Below are positions 1-6,451 of a stretch of DNA of 17,151 bases, piece by piece; position 1 is the stretch's first letter; each line of letters opens with the position of its first letter. The notes below the pieces were generated by a model. That model was not told the DNA's origin, ran no database searches, and worked only from the letters and a program-made list of their open reading frames with translations. Source of the DNA: an uncultured Brevundimonas sp. (GTDB taxonomy: Bacteria; Pseudomonadota; Alphaproteobacteria; Caulobacterales; Caulobacteraceae); NCBI GenBank assembly GCA_946481425.1, contig CAMLNT010000027.1, positions 1 to 17,151 of the forward strand. Direction: 5' to 3'. Both the position numbers and the translations under genes were made by a program.

Positions 1-262
1 GGAGCTAGGCCTGGATGGGATCCACCGGCCCGGCCGGCTCCGAGAGAACAACAGAGCGGAGAACTCGCACCTCCCAATCCGAAGGCGGGAGCGGAAGATG
101 CAGCTCTTCAAGGCCCAGAGCTCAGCCCAGCGTTTCCTTACCACCCACGCCAGTGTCTACAACATCTTCTACACCCAGCGTCACCTGATCAGCCGAGATG
201 TCCTCCGGACCTTCCGGACTGCGGCGAATGACGCCTGGACTGAGGCGACGGCCGCGGCCTGA
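1..262 (+). CDS. IS6-family transposase, C-terminal part (runs in from the left edge)
   Basis: The reading frame starting at base 2 is open from the window edge to the TGA at 260-262 and gives 86 residues of a DDE transposase C-terminus. It contains the IS6-type segment GRLRENNRAENSH, whose Glu (visible residue 20) matches the catalytic glutamate of the DDE triad. The basic RRRERKM stretch and the conserved tail SAQRFLTTHASVYN...QRHLISRDVLRTFR follow, and the protein ends naturally in ATAAA. The two catalytic aspartates and the N-terminal HTH lie outside the window, so I cannot tell whether the element is intact. No terminal inverted repeat can be confirmed with only one end visible; GTTAAGCTGACAACGCTCCC at 298-317 is a possible right end. 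The family assignment is firm because the tail is very characteristic. Confidence 0.85.
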   Translation, partial: ELGLDGIHRPGRLRENNRAENSHLPIRRRERKMQLFKAQSSAQRFLTTHASVYNIFYTQRHLISRDVLRTFRTAANDAWTEATAAA

Positions 263-376
263 GAGGCGCGCCCACTGACCTCACTGCGAGCCCGCGAGTT
301 AAGCTGACAACGCTCCCGCGAGATATGTCACCATGCTGGTATGGAGCAGGTTGACGGACGGCTGGCGTGGCGCCTC

Positions 377-586
377 TCAAAGATAATCCGACATTAGAAC
401 AAGACCGGTGCCCACAGAGGCCAGCAGCGCGAACAGCAGAACGTAGGACCAATAGGCCACCGGCTGAGTGTCACGCCGAGCGGCGATGCGACCGGACTTG
501 TCGCTTGCGAACCCGTCCTTGAGAGCCATCACGAGATAGGTGAAGCCCATTATGGCCGCCAGCAGACCCAACAGTAGATACATCAT
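377..586 (-). CDS. small two-helix membrane protein, function unknown
   Basis: This is a 69-residue protein starting at the first of two adjacent ATGs (586-584, then 583-581), with a purine/G-rich stretch (AGGGCGGGCGA) just upstream as ribosome binding site. Two hydrophobic helices, about residues 2-22 and 45-66, flank a polar loop with DKSGRIAARRD. By the positive-inside rule the loop is cytoplasmic and both ends are periplasmic. I do not recognise a family. It lies between the IS6 remnant and another tiny membrane-protein gene on the same strand, with about 90 bp between them. Hydrophobic patterning and the start signal argue for a real gene; the family remains unidentified. Confidence 0.6.
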   Translation of the reverse strand: MMYLLLGLLAAIMGFTYLVMALKDGFASDKSGRIAARRDTQPVAYWSYVLLFALLASVGTGLVLMSDYL

Positions 587-677
587 TCGCCCGCCCTTCA
601 GAGCGACCGAATAGTCGAAGCGCTATCTCTACGAAAGCCCGGCGCGCCGGTGCTGGCTCATCGGCACGGCGACAGGC

Positions 678-791
678 TCAGTTCTTGTTTCTACGGAGAA
701 GCATCCGAAGGCCCATGAAGATCATGGCAAGCAGGCCAGCGCCGATCAGGGCGGCCAAGCCTGCGACTATCCCGGTGCTGAAGCTGTTCAT
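678..791 (-). CDS. 37-residue single-helix membrane protein, function unknown
   Basis: A short frame begins at ATG 791-789 and ends with TGA at 680-678. It encodes MNSFSTGIVAG..., a single hydrophobic helix of about 25 residues (roughly 7-28), followed by a strongly basic tail RMLLRRNKN. That is the standard shape of a bacterial one-pass small membrane protein with a cytoplasmic C-terminus. A G-rich ACGGGG precedes the start at acceptable spacing. A perfect 14-bp palindrome (831-844) lies 40-53 bp upstream. The frame is too short for most gene callers and I know no family. The evidence is the helix plus basic-tail pattern and the start context, so the call is plausible but unproven. Confidence 0.5.
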   Translation of the reverse strand: MNSFSTGIVAGLAALIGAGLLAMIFMGLRMLLRRNKN

Positions 792-830
792 GATCGACCC
801 CGTTCACAGATCATCGTTGCTTAAAGCTAG

Positions 831-844
831 GGACACCGGTGTCC
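831..844. promoter_or_regulatory. 14-bp perfect palindrome, candidate operator
   Basis: GGACACCGGTGTCC reads the same on both strands with no spacer. It lies 40-53 bp upstream of the minus-strand start of the 37-residue membrane protein, a usual position for the binding site of a dimeric regulator. No matching regulator is encoded nearby, so its role is inferred from symmetry and position only. Confidence 0.35.
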
Positions 845-895
845 AGAGGGTCCCCGCATAGGACGAGCGGCAGGGATTATTCTGTGGCCGAACGA

Positions 896-927
896 AGAAT
901 AGCCGCCTCGATGAAGGCGGCTATTCT
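896..927. terminator. perfect 12-bp hairpin, probable terminator (first of two)
   Basis: AGAATAGCCGCC (896-907) pairs perfectly with GGCGGCTATTCT (916-927) around an 8-base loop. The stem is GC-rich at the loop and AT-rich at the base, as in many intrinsic terminators. No long T-run follows on either strand, although the arms themselves provide ATTCT on the 3' side in both directions. It lies downstream of the minus-strand 151-residue gene and upstream of the small-protein genes. Confidence 0.5.
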
Positions 928-930
928 CTT

Positions 931-961
931 GGCAGGGCTGAAGGTTTGGGTCAGCCCTGCC
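931..961. terminator. perfect 11-bp hairpin directly after the first
   Basis: GGCAGGGCTGA (931-941) pairs perfectly with TCAGCCCTGCC (951-961) around a 9-base loop, only 3 bp from the preceding hairpin. Neither strand shows a clear T-run. The two hairpins have different sequences, so they are not copies of one repeat. They may be a two-part terminator after the 151-residue gene or a structured RNA element. Confidence 0.4.
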
Positions 962-1000
962 AGATCCAATGGGATAGAAAGAAGAGGGGTCTGAGGGACT

Positions 1001-1024
1001 AACCGTCTGTGGCGGACGAGTTCC
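1001..1024 (-). promoter_or_regulatory. possible EcfG-type (general stress) promoter
   Basis: On the minus strand GGAAC (1024-1020) is followed after 16 bases by GTT (1003-1001). This resembles the GGAAC-N16/17-GTT pattern known for EcfG sigma factors of alphaproteobacteria. Transcription would run toward the two hairpins and then the small membrane-protein genes. The match is short and could be chance in GC-rich DNA. Confidence 0.2.
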
Positions 1025-1159
1025 GGGGAAGACGAGTGGGCCACCGAAGGGGGCTACATGGCCTCACGCGGCGGATACCACGAGTTCCCGCTATCCCACC
1101 TAAGCGGGACCTTACACCGCCGAAGCCGCGTCCAAAGCGGGCTTCGGTGAAGCGAACGA

Positions 1160-1615
1160 TTAGGTGCGCGATTTCTCGCGGTTCAACAGAGCCCTGATCG
1201 CGGTGGGCCCCACCAATCCGATGACCGCCAGCAGCATGAACCAAAGTCGGTTCGGCTCATTCCAAGGCGCTGTATCCGCCGTCCCCATCCATGCCATGGC
1301 GTTGAGAGCCCCCCCTACGATGGTGACAGGCCACGACAACAGCAGATTATGGGCGATCCAGCCTTTCGGCCTGATAGAGGAAAAGAGGGCGGCGAGAAAC
1401 AAGGGCACGGCTACCAGCAGTTCCCCCACCTTGTGCTGGAAAGTCGGATCGAAGGGCAACCGCCCAATGCCCTCTTGAGCCACCACGACGGCGGCATCGG
1501 AAATCAGAGCAAACATCAGCCAACCGCCGCCGGACAACCCGGCGATTACCATGACCCAAAAGTTGCCGGGACGCCGTGTCAGGCCCTGCCGGTTGGCTCT
1601 TCCGAAACTGGGCAA
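1160..1615 (-). CDS. four-helix integral membrane protein, function unknown
   Basis: This 151-residue protein has a short basic N-terminus (RANRQGLTRRPG) and then four hydrophobic helices at about residues 20-46, 65-82, 88-110 and 123-143. It ends in a basic tail, LNREKSRT. The chosen start is a TTG at 1615-1613, 37 bp inside the end of the upstream gene. It keeps the positively charged residues before helix 1 and has AGG six bases upstream. The alternative ATG at 1552 would start inside helix 1 and is less likely. The overlap suggests co-translation with the 93-residue protein. I recognise no conserved catalytic motif or family. Confidence 0.6.
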   Translation of the reverse strand: MPSFGRANRQGLTRRPGNFWVMVIAGLSGGGWLMFALISDAAVVVAQEGIGRLPFDPTFQHKVGELLVAVPLFLAALFSSIRPKGWIAHNLLLSWPVTIVGGALNAMAWMGTADTAPWNEPNRLWFMLLAVIGLVGPTAIRALLNREKSRT

Positions 1616-1860
1616 ATGAACACCTGACTAAAGCAGCCTTCTCCCTCCGATGCCGGGAAGGCAACGAACTCGTTGGCAGGCTCATCCATGAGCCGAGTTA
1701 CGAATGTATCAAACTCGTCTCGACGACCGGGACGCGGCACGAGCAGAAAGCCGCCCGCGTCAGATCGCACGCTGTAAACGTGCGAGCCTCGCAGCACTCG
1801 ATCCAGCAGTCGCCCCATGGACGAAATGGAAACACTGGTCACGGAACGGCGCAAGGTCAT
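1579..1860 (-). CDS. 93-residue soluble protein, function unknown
   Basis: The frame from ATG 1860 gives a 93-residue soluble protein with VYSVRSDAGGFLLVPRP and DEFDTFVTRLMDEPANEF, ending in EEPTGRA. A second ATG at 1818 (MGRLLDRVLRG) would give 79 residues. Neither start has a strong ribosome binding site, so the N-terminus is uncertain. The frame stays open back to about 2127, but that extension translates to low-complexity, non-protein-like sequence and I exclude it. Mixed third-position bases and balanced amino-acid use look like a real gene. Its last 37 bp overlap the four-helix membrane protein gene, implying a functional pair. No family was recognised. Confidence 0.5.
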   Translation of the reverse strand: MTLRRSVTSVSISSMGRLLDRVLRGSHVYSVRSDAGGFLLVPRPGRRDEFDTFVTRLMDEPANEFVAFPASEGEGCFSQVFICPVSEEPTGRA

Positions 1861-1996
1861 CTTGCTACATTGACCTGTCGCTGGATTGCGCCAAGCTAGC
1901 GTCAGGTCGAGAGAGGTGCCCCCTGTCTCTTCGCTGCTTGGGGCGGTGCTGCGTGTTTGGCGCAGCCCTCCTCTTCCTACCCCCTCGAGGCAAGGC

Positions 1997-2009
1997 AGAC
2001 GGACCGTCT
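1997..2009. repeat. 13-bp inverted repeat, possible operator
   Basis: AGACGG and CCGTCT are perfect inverted arms around a single A. The repeat lies upstream of the minus-strand 93/151-residue gene pair, so it could be a regulator site for that pair. There is no other support. Confidence 0.25.
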
Positions 2010-2033
2010 CACCGTAAAATGGGCTTGAAAGCA

Positions 2034-2061
2034 GCCAGGCCGGGCCGAGAAGGAGCCTGGC
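2034..2061 (-). terminator. hairpin, possible end of the cyo-surf1-globin transcript
   Basis: GCCAGGC (2034-2040) and GCCTGGC (2055-2061) form a perfect 7-bp stem with a 14-base loop about 120 bp beyond the hemoglobin stop codon. On the minus strand it is followed by TGCTTTC, which is only weakly T-rich, so this is at best an imperfect intrinsic terminator. Confidence 0.25.
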
Positions 2062-2178
2062 ACGGTGAGAGACAATCGCCTTTGATCTTTGTTTTCCGAC
2101 AAGACGACGTTCCTCCGGCCGCCTCACGGGTGGAGGAGGGAAATGAGGCCCTGAACCCTCTTATCGCGGCGACGGAAT

Positions 2179-2664
2179 TCAGGAGGAGGTCCCGGCCGCA
2201 TCGCGCACCACCGGGTCCAGTTCGGGCCGGTGCAATCGGCCTCCCCGGGACAGGGGCGAGCCGCCTGCCGCCGCGACCCCCTGCTCCAGACTCTCCGCGA
2301 TCCGCCTGGCGCGTTCGATGAAATGGCTCGCCGCAGCCGGCGGGCACAGGTCGCTCGCGGTGGCTTCAAAAAGGTCGAGCCAGCGATCGAAATGGCGAGC
2401 GTCGATTTCGAGCGGCGCATGCTTCGGCATGGGGCGGCCGTGATATCGGCCGCTCATCAAGGCGACGGACGACCAGAATTCGCACATCCTGTCCAGATGG
2501 CCGTTCCAATCGACGATGTGAACCTCAAACACCGGCGCGAGCAGCGGGTCCTGCCCAACCCGTCCATAGAAGCCGTGGACCAGGGTCCGGATCATCTCTT
2601 CGTCGATGCCGGTCTCGGCCTGGATGGCCGAGATGATATCCGCCCGCCGCGCATCAACTGTCAT
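2179..2664 (-). CDS. group III truncated hemoglobin (2/2 globin)
   Basis: This is a heme protein of the group III truncated hemoglobin family (Campylobacter Ctb type), cytoplasmic, binding O2 or NO. Of its 161 residues, about 1-130 form the globin fold. Visible residues are Tyr33 (TyrB10 position, HGFYGRV), the segment FWSSVALMSGRYHGRPMPKH with His82 as proximal heme ligand, and Trp95 (TrpG8 position, HFDRWLDLF). The last roughly 30 residues are a Gly/Arg/Pro-rich tail absent from typical members of about 130-150 residues. ATG 2664 lies 11 bp inside the end of surf1, so translation is probably coupled to the quinol oxidase operon. A role next to a terminal oxidase, such as NO removal or O2 handling, is inference. 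Confidence 0.9.
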   Translation of the reverse strand: MTVDARRADIISAIQAETGIDEEMIRTLVHGFYGRVGQDPLLAPVFEVHIVDWNGHLDRMCEFWSSVALMSGRYHGRPMPKHAPLEIDARHFDRWLDLFEATASDLCPPAAASHFIERARRIAESLEQGVAAAGGSPLSRGGRLHRPELDPVVRDAAGTSS

Positions 2665-3439
2665 GTTGCGCGCCCGCGACGCGAGAGCCGCGCCGGTTTC
2701 GCAGGACGATGGCCCCGCCCGCCAGCGAAAGGATGCTCAGCCCAAACCATGTCAGGGCGTAGCTGAAGTGGCTGTCGCGGAAGCGGACGATGGTCAAGCC
2801 TCCGATGGGGTAGCCGCCCTCGTTCGGAGCCGCATCCGCATCGATGAAATACGGCGCGATGCGACCATCCAACGCGCGGTTTTCAGCGATCGCCGACACG
2901 TCGCGCGAGTACCAGCGCCCCTCGTCGGGTGCGTTGGCCCGCAAGAAGCCGCCGTCTGGTTCGCTGGCTCTCAAGAGACCGGTCACTCGAACACGGCCGG
3001 CCGTCTGCCCGGCCATGCGCGTGGAGGGCGTGCGGCGCTCGGGGGGGACAAAGCCGCGGTTGATCAGGATGACGCCCTGGCTCGTCTCGAGCGGCGTCAT
3101 GACCCAGAAGCCCGCCCCGCGTTCGGTGACCGCCTGCACTAGAACCTCCTGGCCATGGTGAAACACCCCTTCCGCCGTCACGCGCGTATAGGCGTCTTCC
3201 GCCGACCAGGCCGACGCCGTCGGGGCCTCCACGGGCGCCCGCGCGAGCCGGTCCTCCACCGTGGCGATCAGATCCCGTTTCCAGTGCAGCCGCTCGACCT
3301 GCCAGACGCCTAGCGCCGCGAAGCCCGCGGCCAGGGCGAGACACAGTCCGAGGAAGGCGGCGCGGATCAGACCCCGCCGGCCTCCACCGGCGGCGGCGCC
3401 ATGGGCATCATGTTCCCGTGCAGATGGAACATGATCCAC
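2654..3439 (-). CDS. SURF1-family oxidase assembly protein
   Basis: SURF1 proteins are inner-membrane assembly factors that help insert heme into subunit I of heme-copper oxidases. This 261-residue protein has the family topology: an N-terminal helix (about 26-46) leading into ALGVWQVERLHWKRDLI, a periplasmic domain with GVILINRGFVPPERR and GRWYSRDV, PYFIDAD and the NEGGYPIGG motif, then a C-terminal helix (about 226-246, HFSYALTWFGLSILSL). ATG 3439 is the only in-frame ATG and lies 73 bp inside cyoD, a long but workable overlap. Paracoccus has a dedicated Surf1q encoded with its quinol oxidase, so this copy probably serves the Cyo enzyme. No cyoE (heme O synthase) is present in the window. 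Confidence 0.92.
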   Translation of the reverse strand: MDHVPSAREHDAHGAAAGGGRRGLIRAAFLGLCLALAAGFAALGVWQVERLHWKRDLIATVEDRLARAPVEAPTASAWSAEDAYTRVTAEGVFHHGQEVLVQAVTERGAGFWVMTPLETSQGVILINRGFVPPERRTPSTRMAGQTAGRVRVTGLLRASEPDGGFLRANAPDEGRWYSRDVSAIAENRALDGRIAPYFIDADAAPNEGGYPIGGLTIVRFRDSHFSYALTWFGLSILSLAGGAIVLRNRRGSRVAGAQHDS

Positions 3440-3741
3440 AGCGATCCGAAGATCACGATGAGCACCATGATGGCGGTGAACACCAGGGCGACGAGCGTCC
3501 AGCCGCCTTCCGATCGGGTGTTCACATGCAGGAAGTAGATCGTGTGAACGACAATCTGAAGGACGGCGAGCAAGGTGACGACGACAGCGGTCGTCGTCGG
3601 GGCAAGCACGCCCGACATCACCAGCCAGAAGGGAACGGCGGTCAGGACCGCCGCGATCAGGAAGCCGATCAGATAGCTGCGCCGTGTGCCGTGGTCATGG
3701 GCGACCGGGTGGGCGCCCGGATCCGTGTCATGTGCGCTCAC
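3367..3741 (-). CDS. cyoD: cytochrome bo3 ubiquinol oxidase subunit IV
   Basis: Subunit IV is the smallest subunit of the bo3 quinol oxidase and aids assembly and stability of the complex. I chose the GTG at 3741-3739, which overlaps the cyoC stop as GTGA, with GGGAGCT upstream. This gives 124 residues beginning [11 protein letters not shown], close to the usual length of about 110. A longer open frame reaching 3822 would only be a shadow of cyoC. Three helices are visible: about 22-43 (YLIGFLIAAVLTAVPFWLVM), 49-70 (TTTAVVVTLLAVLQIVVHTIYFLH) and 78-103 (WTLVALVFTAIMVLIVIFGSLWIM). The HTIYFLH segment is typical of CyoD/CoxD. The C-terminus is Met/Pro-rich. Confidence 0.92.
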   Translation of the reverse strand: MSAHDTDPGAHPVAHDHGTRRSYLIGFLIAAVLTAVPFWLVMSGVLAPTTTAVVVTLLAVLQIVVHTIYFLHVNTRSEGGWTLVALVFTAIMVLIVIFGSLWIMFHLHGNMMPMAPPPVEAGGV

Positions 3742-4433
3742 TGGAGAGCTCCCAGCAGATAGACAAAGGTGAACACGCCGATCCAGACGACATCGAGCAG
3801 GTGCCAGAACATGGCCAGGCACATGAGACGCCTGCGATTGGCCTCGATCAGGCCGCGCTGGGCGACCTGGACCATCATCACCCCGATCCAGAGGATGCCG
3901 AAGGTGACGTGAAGGCCGTGCGTGCCGACCAGCGTGAAGAAGGCCGAAAGGAAGGCGCTTCTCTGGGGCGTGGCGCCCTCATGGATCAGGTGGCCGAATT
4001 CGTAGAGTTCAACCCCCACAAAGGCCATGCCGAGCAGCGCCGTCACGACCAGCCAGCCCATGGTCCCCCGCTTCTTGCCCTCGTACATGTCCAGCATGGC
4101 CATGCCGAAGGTGATGGAGGAGATCAGCAGGAAGGCCGTGTTCAGCGCCACCAGCGGGAGGTCGAACAACTCCAGCTGGGTCGGACCGCCCGCATGGGCC
4201 GTGGCCAGCACGCCGTACGTCGCGAACAGGGTCGCGAAGATCAGCGCGTCGGTCATGAGGTAGATCCAGAAGCCGAGCGGCGTCGGGCTGGCGTGAGCCG
4301 AGCCGTGGCCGTGCGCGTCTTCTTCCTGCTCGACCAGATAGAAGGTCGGGGAGGCGGGCGCGGCGGCCACCGCGCCCTGGGACGCGCGGGGCTTTCGACC
4401 AATCCGGGTCGACTTTCCGGGAGCCTTGGTCAT
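3738..4433 (-). CDS. cyoC: cytochrome bo3 ubiquinol oxidase subunit III
   Basis: Subunit III of the heme-copper quinol oxidase is an inner-membrane protein that supports the stability of subunit I. The 231 residues start at an ATG overlapping the cyoB stop by 4 bp (ATGA). After a polar, His-containing N-terminus of about 50 residues, five helices follow. Family motifs seen are [64 protein letters not shown] and [20 protein letters not shown]. The glutamate and histidine of the [10 protein letters not shown] segment are the usual family residues. E. coli CyoC is about 204 residues; the extra length is the N-terminal extension. Confidence 0.95.
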   Translation of the reverse strand: MTKAPGKSTRIGRKPRASQGAVAAAPASPTFYLVEQEEDAHGHGSAHASPTPLGFWIYLMTDALIFATLFATYGVLATAHAGGPTQLELFDLPLVALNTAFLLISSITFGMAMLDMYEGKKRGTMGWLVVTALLGMAFVGVELYEFGHLIHEGATPQRSAFLSAFFTLVGTHGLHVTFGILWIGVMMVQVAQRGLIEANRRRLMCLAMFWHLLDVVWIGVFTFVYLLGALQ

Positions 4434-6436
4434 GCCCGAGCCTCCAGAGCGCGACGCGCGGCCTCGTCGGCCGCCACCATGTCGGCCGGAACGTAATACT
4501 CGCGGTCGTAGTCGAACGTGAACCAGATCACATAGGCGATCAGGGCCAGGAAGCTAACGGCCGCGAGCCACCAGATGTACCAGATCATGGCGAAGCCCAG
4601 GATCATGGACAGGGCCGACATGATGACCCCCGCCCCGGTGTTCTTCGGCATGTGGATGGGCCTGAAGCCTTTCGCCGGCCGCTCGTGACCCCGGTCCTTC
4701 ATGTCGTACCAGGCGTCCAGGTCATGCACGACCGGGGTGAAGGCGAAGTTGTAGAAGGGCGGCGGCGAGGCAGTGGACCATTCGAGCGTCCGGCCGTCCC
4801 ATGGGTCCCCGGTGGTGTCGCGGAGCTTGTCGCGATTGCGAATGCTGACCGCGATCTGGATGACGAAGGCGAGGATGCCGACCAGGATGATCAGGGCGCC
4901 GACGCCGGCAACGATGAACCACGGCTGCAGGGTTGGATCCTCGAACAGCCGCACCCGGCGCGTCGTGCCCATCAGGCCAACGATGTAGATCGGCGTCCAG
5001 GCGACCCAGTAGCCGATCACCCAGCCCCAGAAGGAGACCCAGCCCCAAAACCCGTCCAGCCTGAAGCCGAAGGCCTTCGGGAACCAGTAGGTCATGCCGG
5101 CGAACAGCCCGAAGACCACCCCACCGATGATGACATTGTGGAAGTGCGCGACCAGGAACAGCGAGTTGTGCAGCACGAAGTCGGCGGGCGGCACGGCCAG
5201 CAGCACCCCGGTCATCCCGCCGACCACGAAGGTGATCATGAAGGCGACCACCCAAGCCATCGGCAGCTCAAACCGAATGCGGCCCCGGTACATGGTGAAC
5301 AGCCAGTTGAAGATCTTGGCGCCCGTCGGGATGGCGATGACCATCGTCGCGATGCCGAAGAAGCTGTTGACGCTGGCGCCCGCCCCCATCGTGAAGAAGT
5401 GGTGCAGCCATACGAGGTAGCTGAGGATGGTGATGACGACCGTCGCGTAGACCATCGACGAGTAGCCGAACAGCCGCTTGCCCGAGAAGGTCGAGGTGAT
5501 TTCCGAGTAGATTCCGAACACCGGAAGGATCAGGACATAGACCTCGGGATGACCCCAGATCCAGACCAGGTTCCAGTACATCATGGCGTTGCCGCCAAGG
5601 TCGTTGGTGAAGAAGTTGGTCCCGACGTAGCGGTCGAGCATCAGCAGCGCGAAGGCGCCGGTTAGGACCGGAAAGATCGCCAGGGCCAGGACGTTCGAGC
5701 ACAAGGCAGTCCAGACGAAGACTGGCATCTTCATCAATGTCATGCCCGGGGCGCGCATCTTGAAGATGGTCGTGACCATGTTGATCGACGACAGGGTCGT
5801 GCCGACCCCGGCGATCTGGAGCGCCCATAGGTAATAGTCCGGCCCGACGCCTGGACTGTTCTCTATGTTGGCGACCGGCACATAGTTCAGCCAGCCGGCG
5901 GTCGAGAACTCGCCGATGAACAGCGACGCCATGACCAGCAGTGCGCCGGCCACGGTGAGCCACAGGCTGAGGCTGTTCAGGAAGGGGAAGGCGACATCAC
6001 GCGCGCCGATCTGCAGCGGCATGACGTAGTTCACGAGGCCCACGATCAGCGGAATCGCCACGAAGAAGATCATGATCGTGCCGTGGGCGGTGAAGATCTG
6101 ATCGTAGTGGTGGGCGTTGAGATAGCCCTCGGCCCCACCGAAGGCGATGGCCTGCTGCAGCCGCATCATGAGAGCGTCGGCGAACCCGCGCAGCAGCATC
6201 ACGATGCCCAGGATCATGTACATGATCCCAATCTTCTTGTGGTCGACGCTAGTCAGCCATTCGCGCCAGAGCCAGCCCCACAGCCGGAAGCGGAACATCA
6301 GGCCGAGGATCCCCACGCCCAGCAGCGCCACCACGGCGAAGGTGCCGATCAGGATGGGCTCGTGGATCGGGAAGGACTCGAGGCTCAGGCGCCCGAAAAC
6401 GGGATTCAGCGCTGCGGGTGAGGATGCGTGGGACAT
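4430..6436 (-). CDS. cyoB: cytochrome bo3 ubiquinol oxidase subunit I
   Basis: This is the catalytic subunit: it oxidises ubiquinol, reduces O2 to water and pumps protons across the inner membrane. It has 668 residues (E. coli CyoB has 663) and about 15 helices. All key residues are present, offset by 12 from E. coli: low-spin heme ligand His118 (TAHGTIM) with partner His433, heme O ligand His431, CuB ligands His296, His345 and His346, cross-linked Tyr300 (GHPEVY), proton-path residues Asp147, Glu298 and Lys374 (PTGAKIFNW), and the quinol-site set Arg83, Asp87, His110 and Gln113. The quinol-site residues identify a quinol rather than cytochrome c oxidase. The gene starts 15 bp after cyoA. Confidence 0.98.
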   Translation of the reverse strand: MSHASSPAALNPVFGRLSLESFPIHEPILIGTFAVVALLGVGILGLMFRFRLWGWLWREWLTSVDHKKIGIMYMILGIVMLLRGFADALMMRLQQAIAFGGAEGYLNAHHYDQIFTAHGTIMIFFVAIPLIVGLVNYVMPLQIGARDVAFPFLNSLSLWLTVAGALLVMASLFIGEFSTAGWLNYVPVANIENSPGVGPDYYLWALQIAGVGTTLSSINMVTTIFKMRAPGMTLMKMPVFVWTALCSNVLALAIFPVLTGAFALLMLDRYVGTNFFTNDLGGNAMMYWNLVWIWGHPEVYVLILPVFGIYSEITSTFSGKRLFGYSSMVYATVVITILSYLVWLHHFFTMGAGASVNSFFGIATMVIAIPTGAKIFNWLFTMYRGRIRFELPMAWVVAFMITFVVGGMTGVLLAVPPADFVLHNSLFLVAHFHNVIIGGVVFGLFAGMTYWFPKAFGFRLDGFWGWVSFWGWVIGYWVAWTPIYIVGLMGTTRRVRLFEDPTLQPWFIVAGVGALIILVGILAFVIQIAVSIRNRDKLRDTTGDPWDGRTLEWSTASPPPFYNFAFTPVVHDLDAWYDMKDRGHERPAKGFRPIHMPKNTGAGVIMSALSMILGFAMIWYIWWLAAVSFLALIAYVIWFTFDYDREYYVPADMVAADEAARRALEARA

Positions 6437-6451
6437 GGGTCTTCGCTGAAC

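Larger units (their letters stand above)
792..1159. other. 368-bp intergenic stretch with palindrome and two hairpins
   Basis: No convincing coding frame was found between the 37-residue protein gene and the 151-residue membrane protein gene; the open frames here have arginine/glycine-rich, shadow-like translations. The stretch contains the 14-bp palindrome at 831-844, two perfect hairpins at 896-961 and a possible ECF-type promoter at 1001-1024. The part from 1025 to 1159 shows only weak partial repeats of GCGGG and GCTTCGG. Confidence 0.5.
1861..2178. other. 318-bp stretch between the globin gene and the 93-residue gene
   Basis: No credible gene was seen. The stretch holds a 7-bp stem hairpin (2034-2061) and a 13-bp inverted repeat with AGACGG and CCGTCT arms around one base (1997-2009). 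The latter lies 137 bp or more upstream of the 93-residue gene. The end of the cyo-globin transcript and the promoter of the next unit probably lie here. Confidence 0.45.

Noticed and set aside
1579..2127. 182-residue version of the 93-residue protein starting at GTG 2127
   Set aside because: The extra N-terminal half is Arg/Ser/Gly-rich with no protein-like pattern, and no ribosome binding site precedes it; the ATG at 1860 or 1818 is more credible.
4652..5665. 337-codon plus-strand frame opposite cyoB
   Set aside because: Asp/His/Arg/Pro-rich translation typical of the complement of a membrane-protein gene; cyoB on the other strand is certain.
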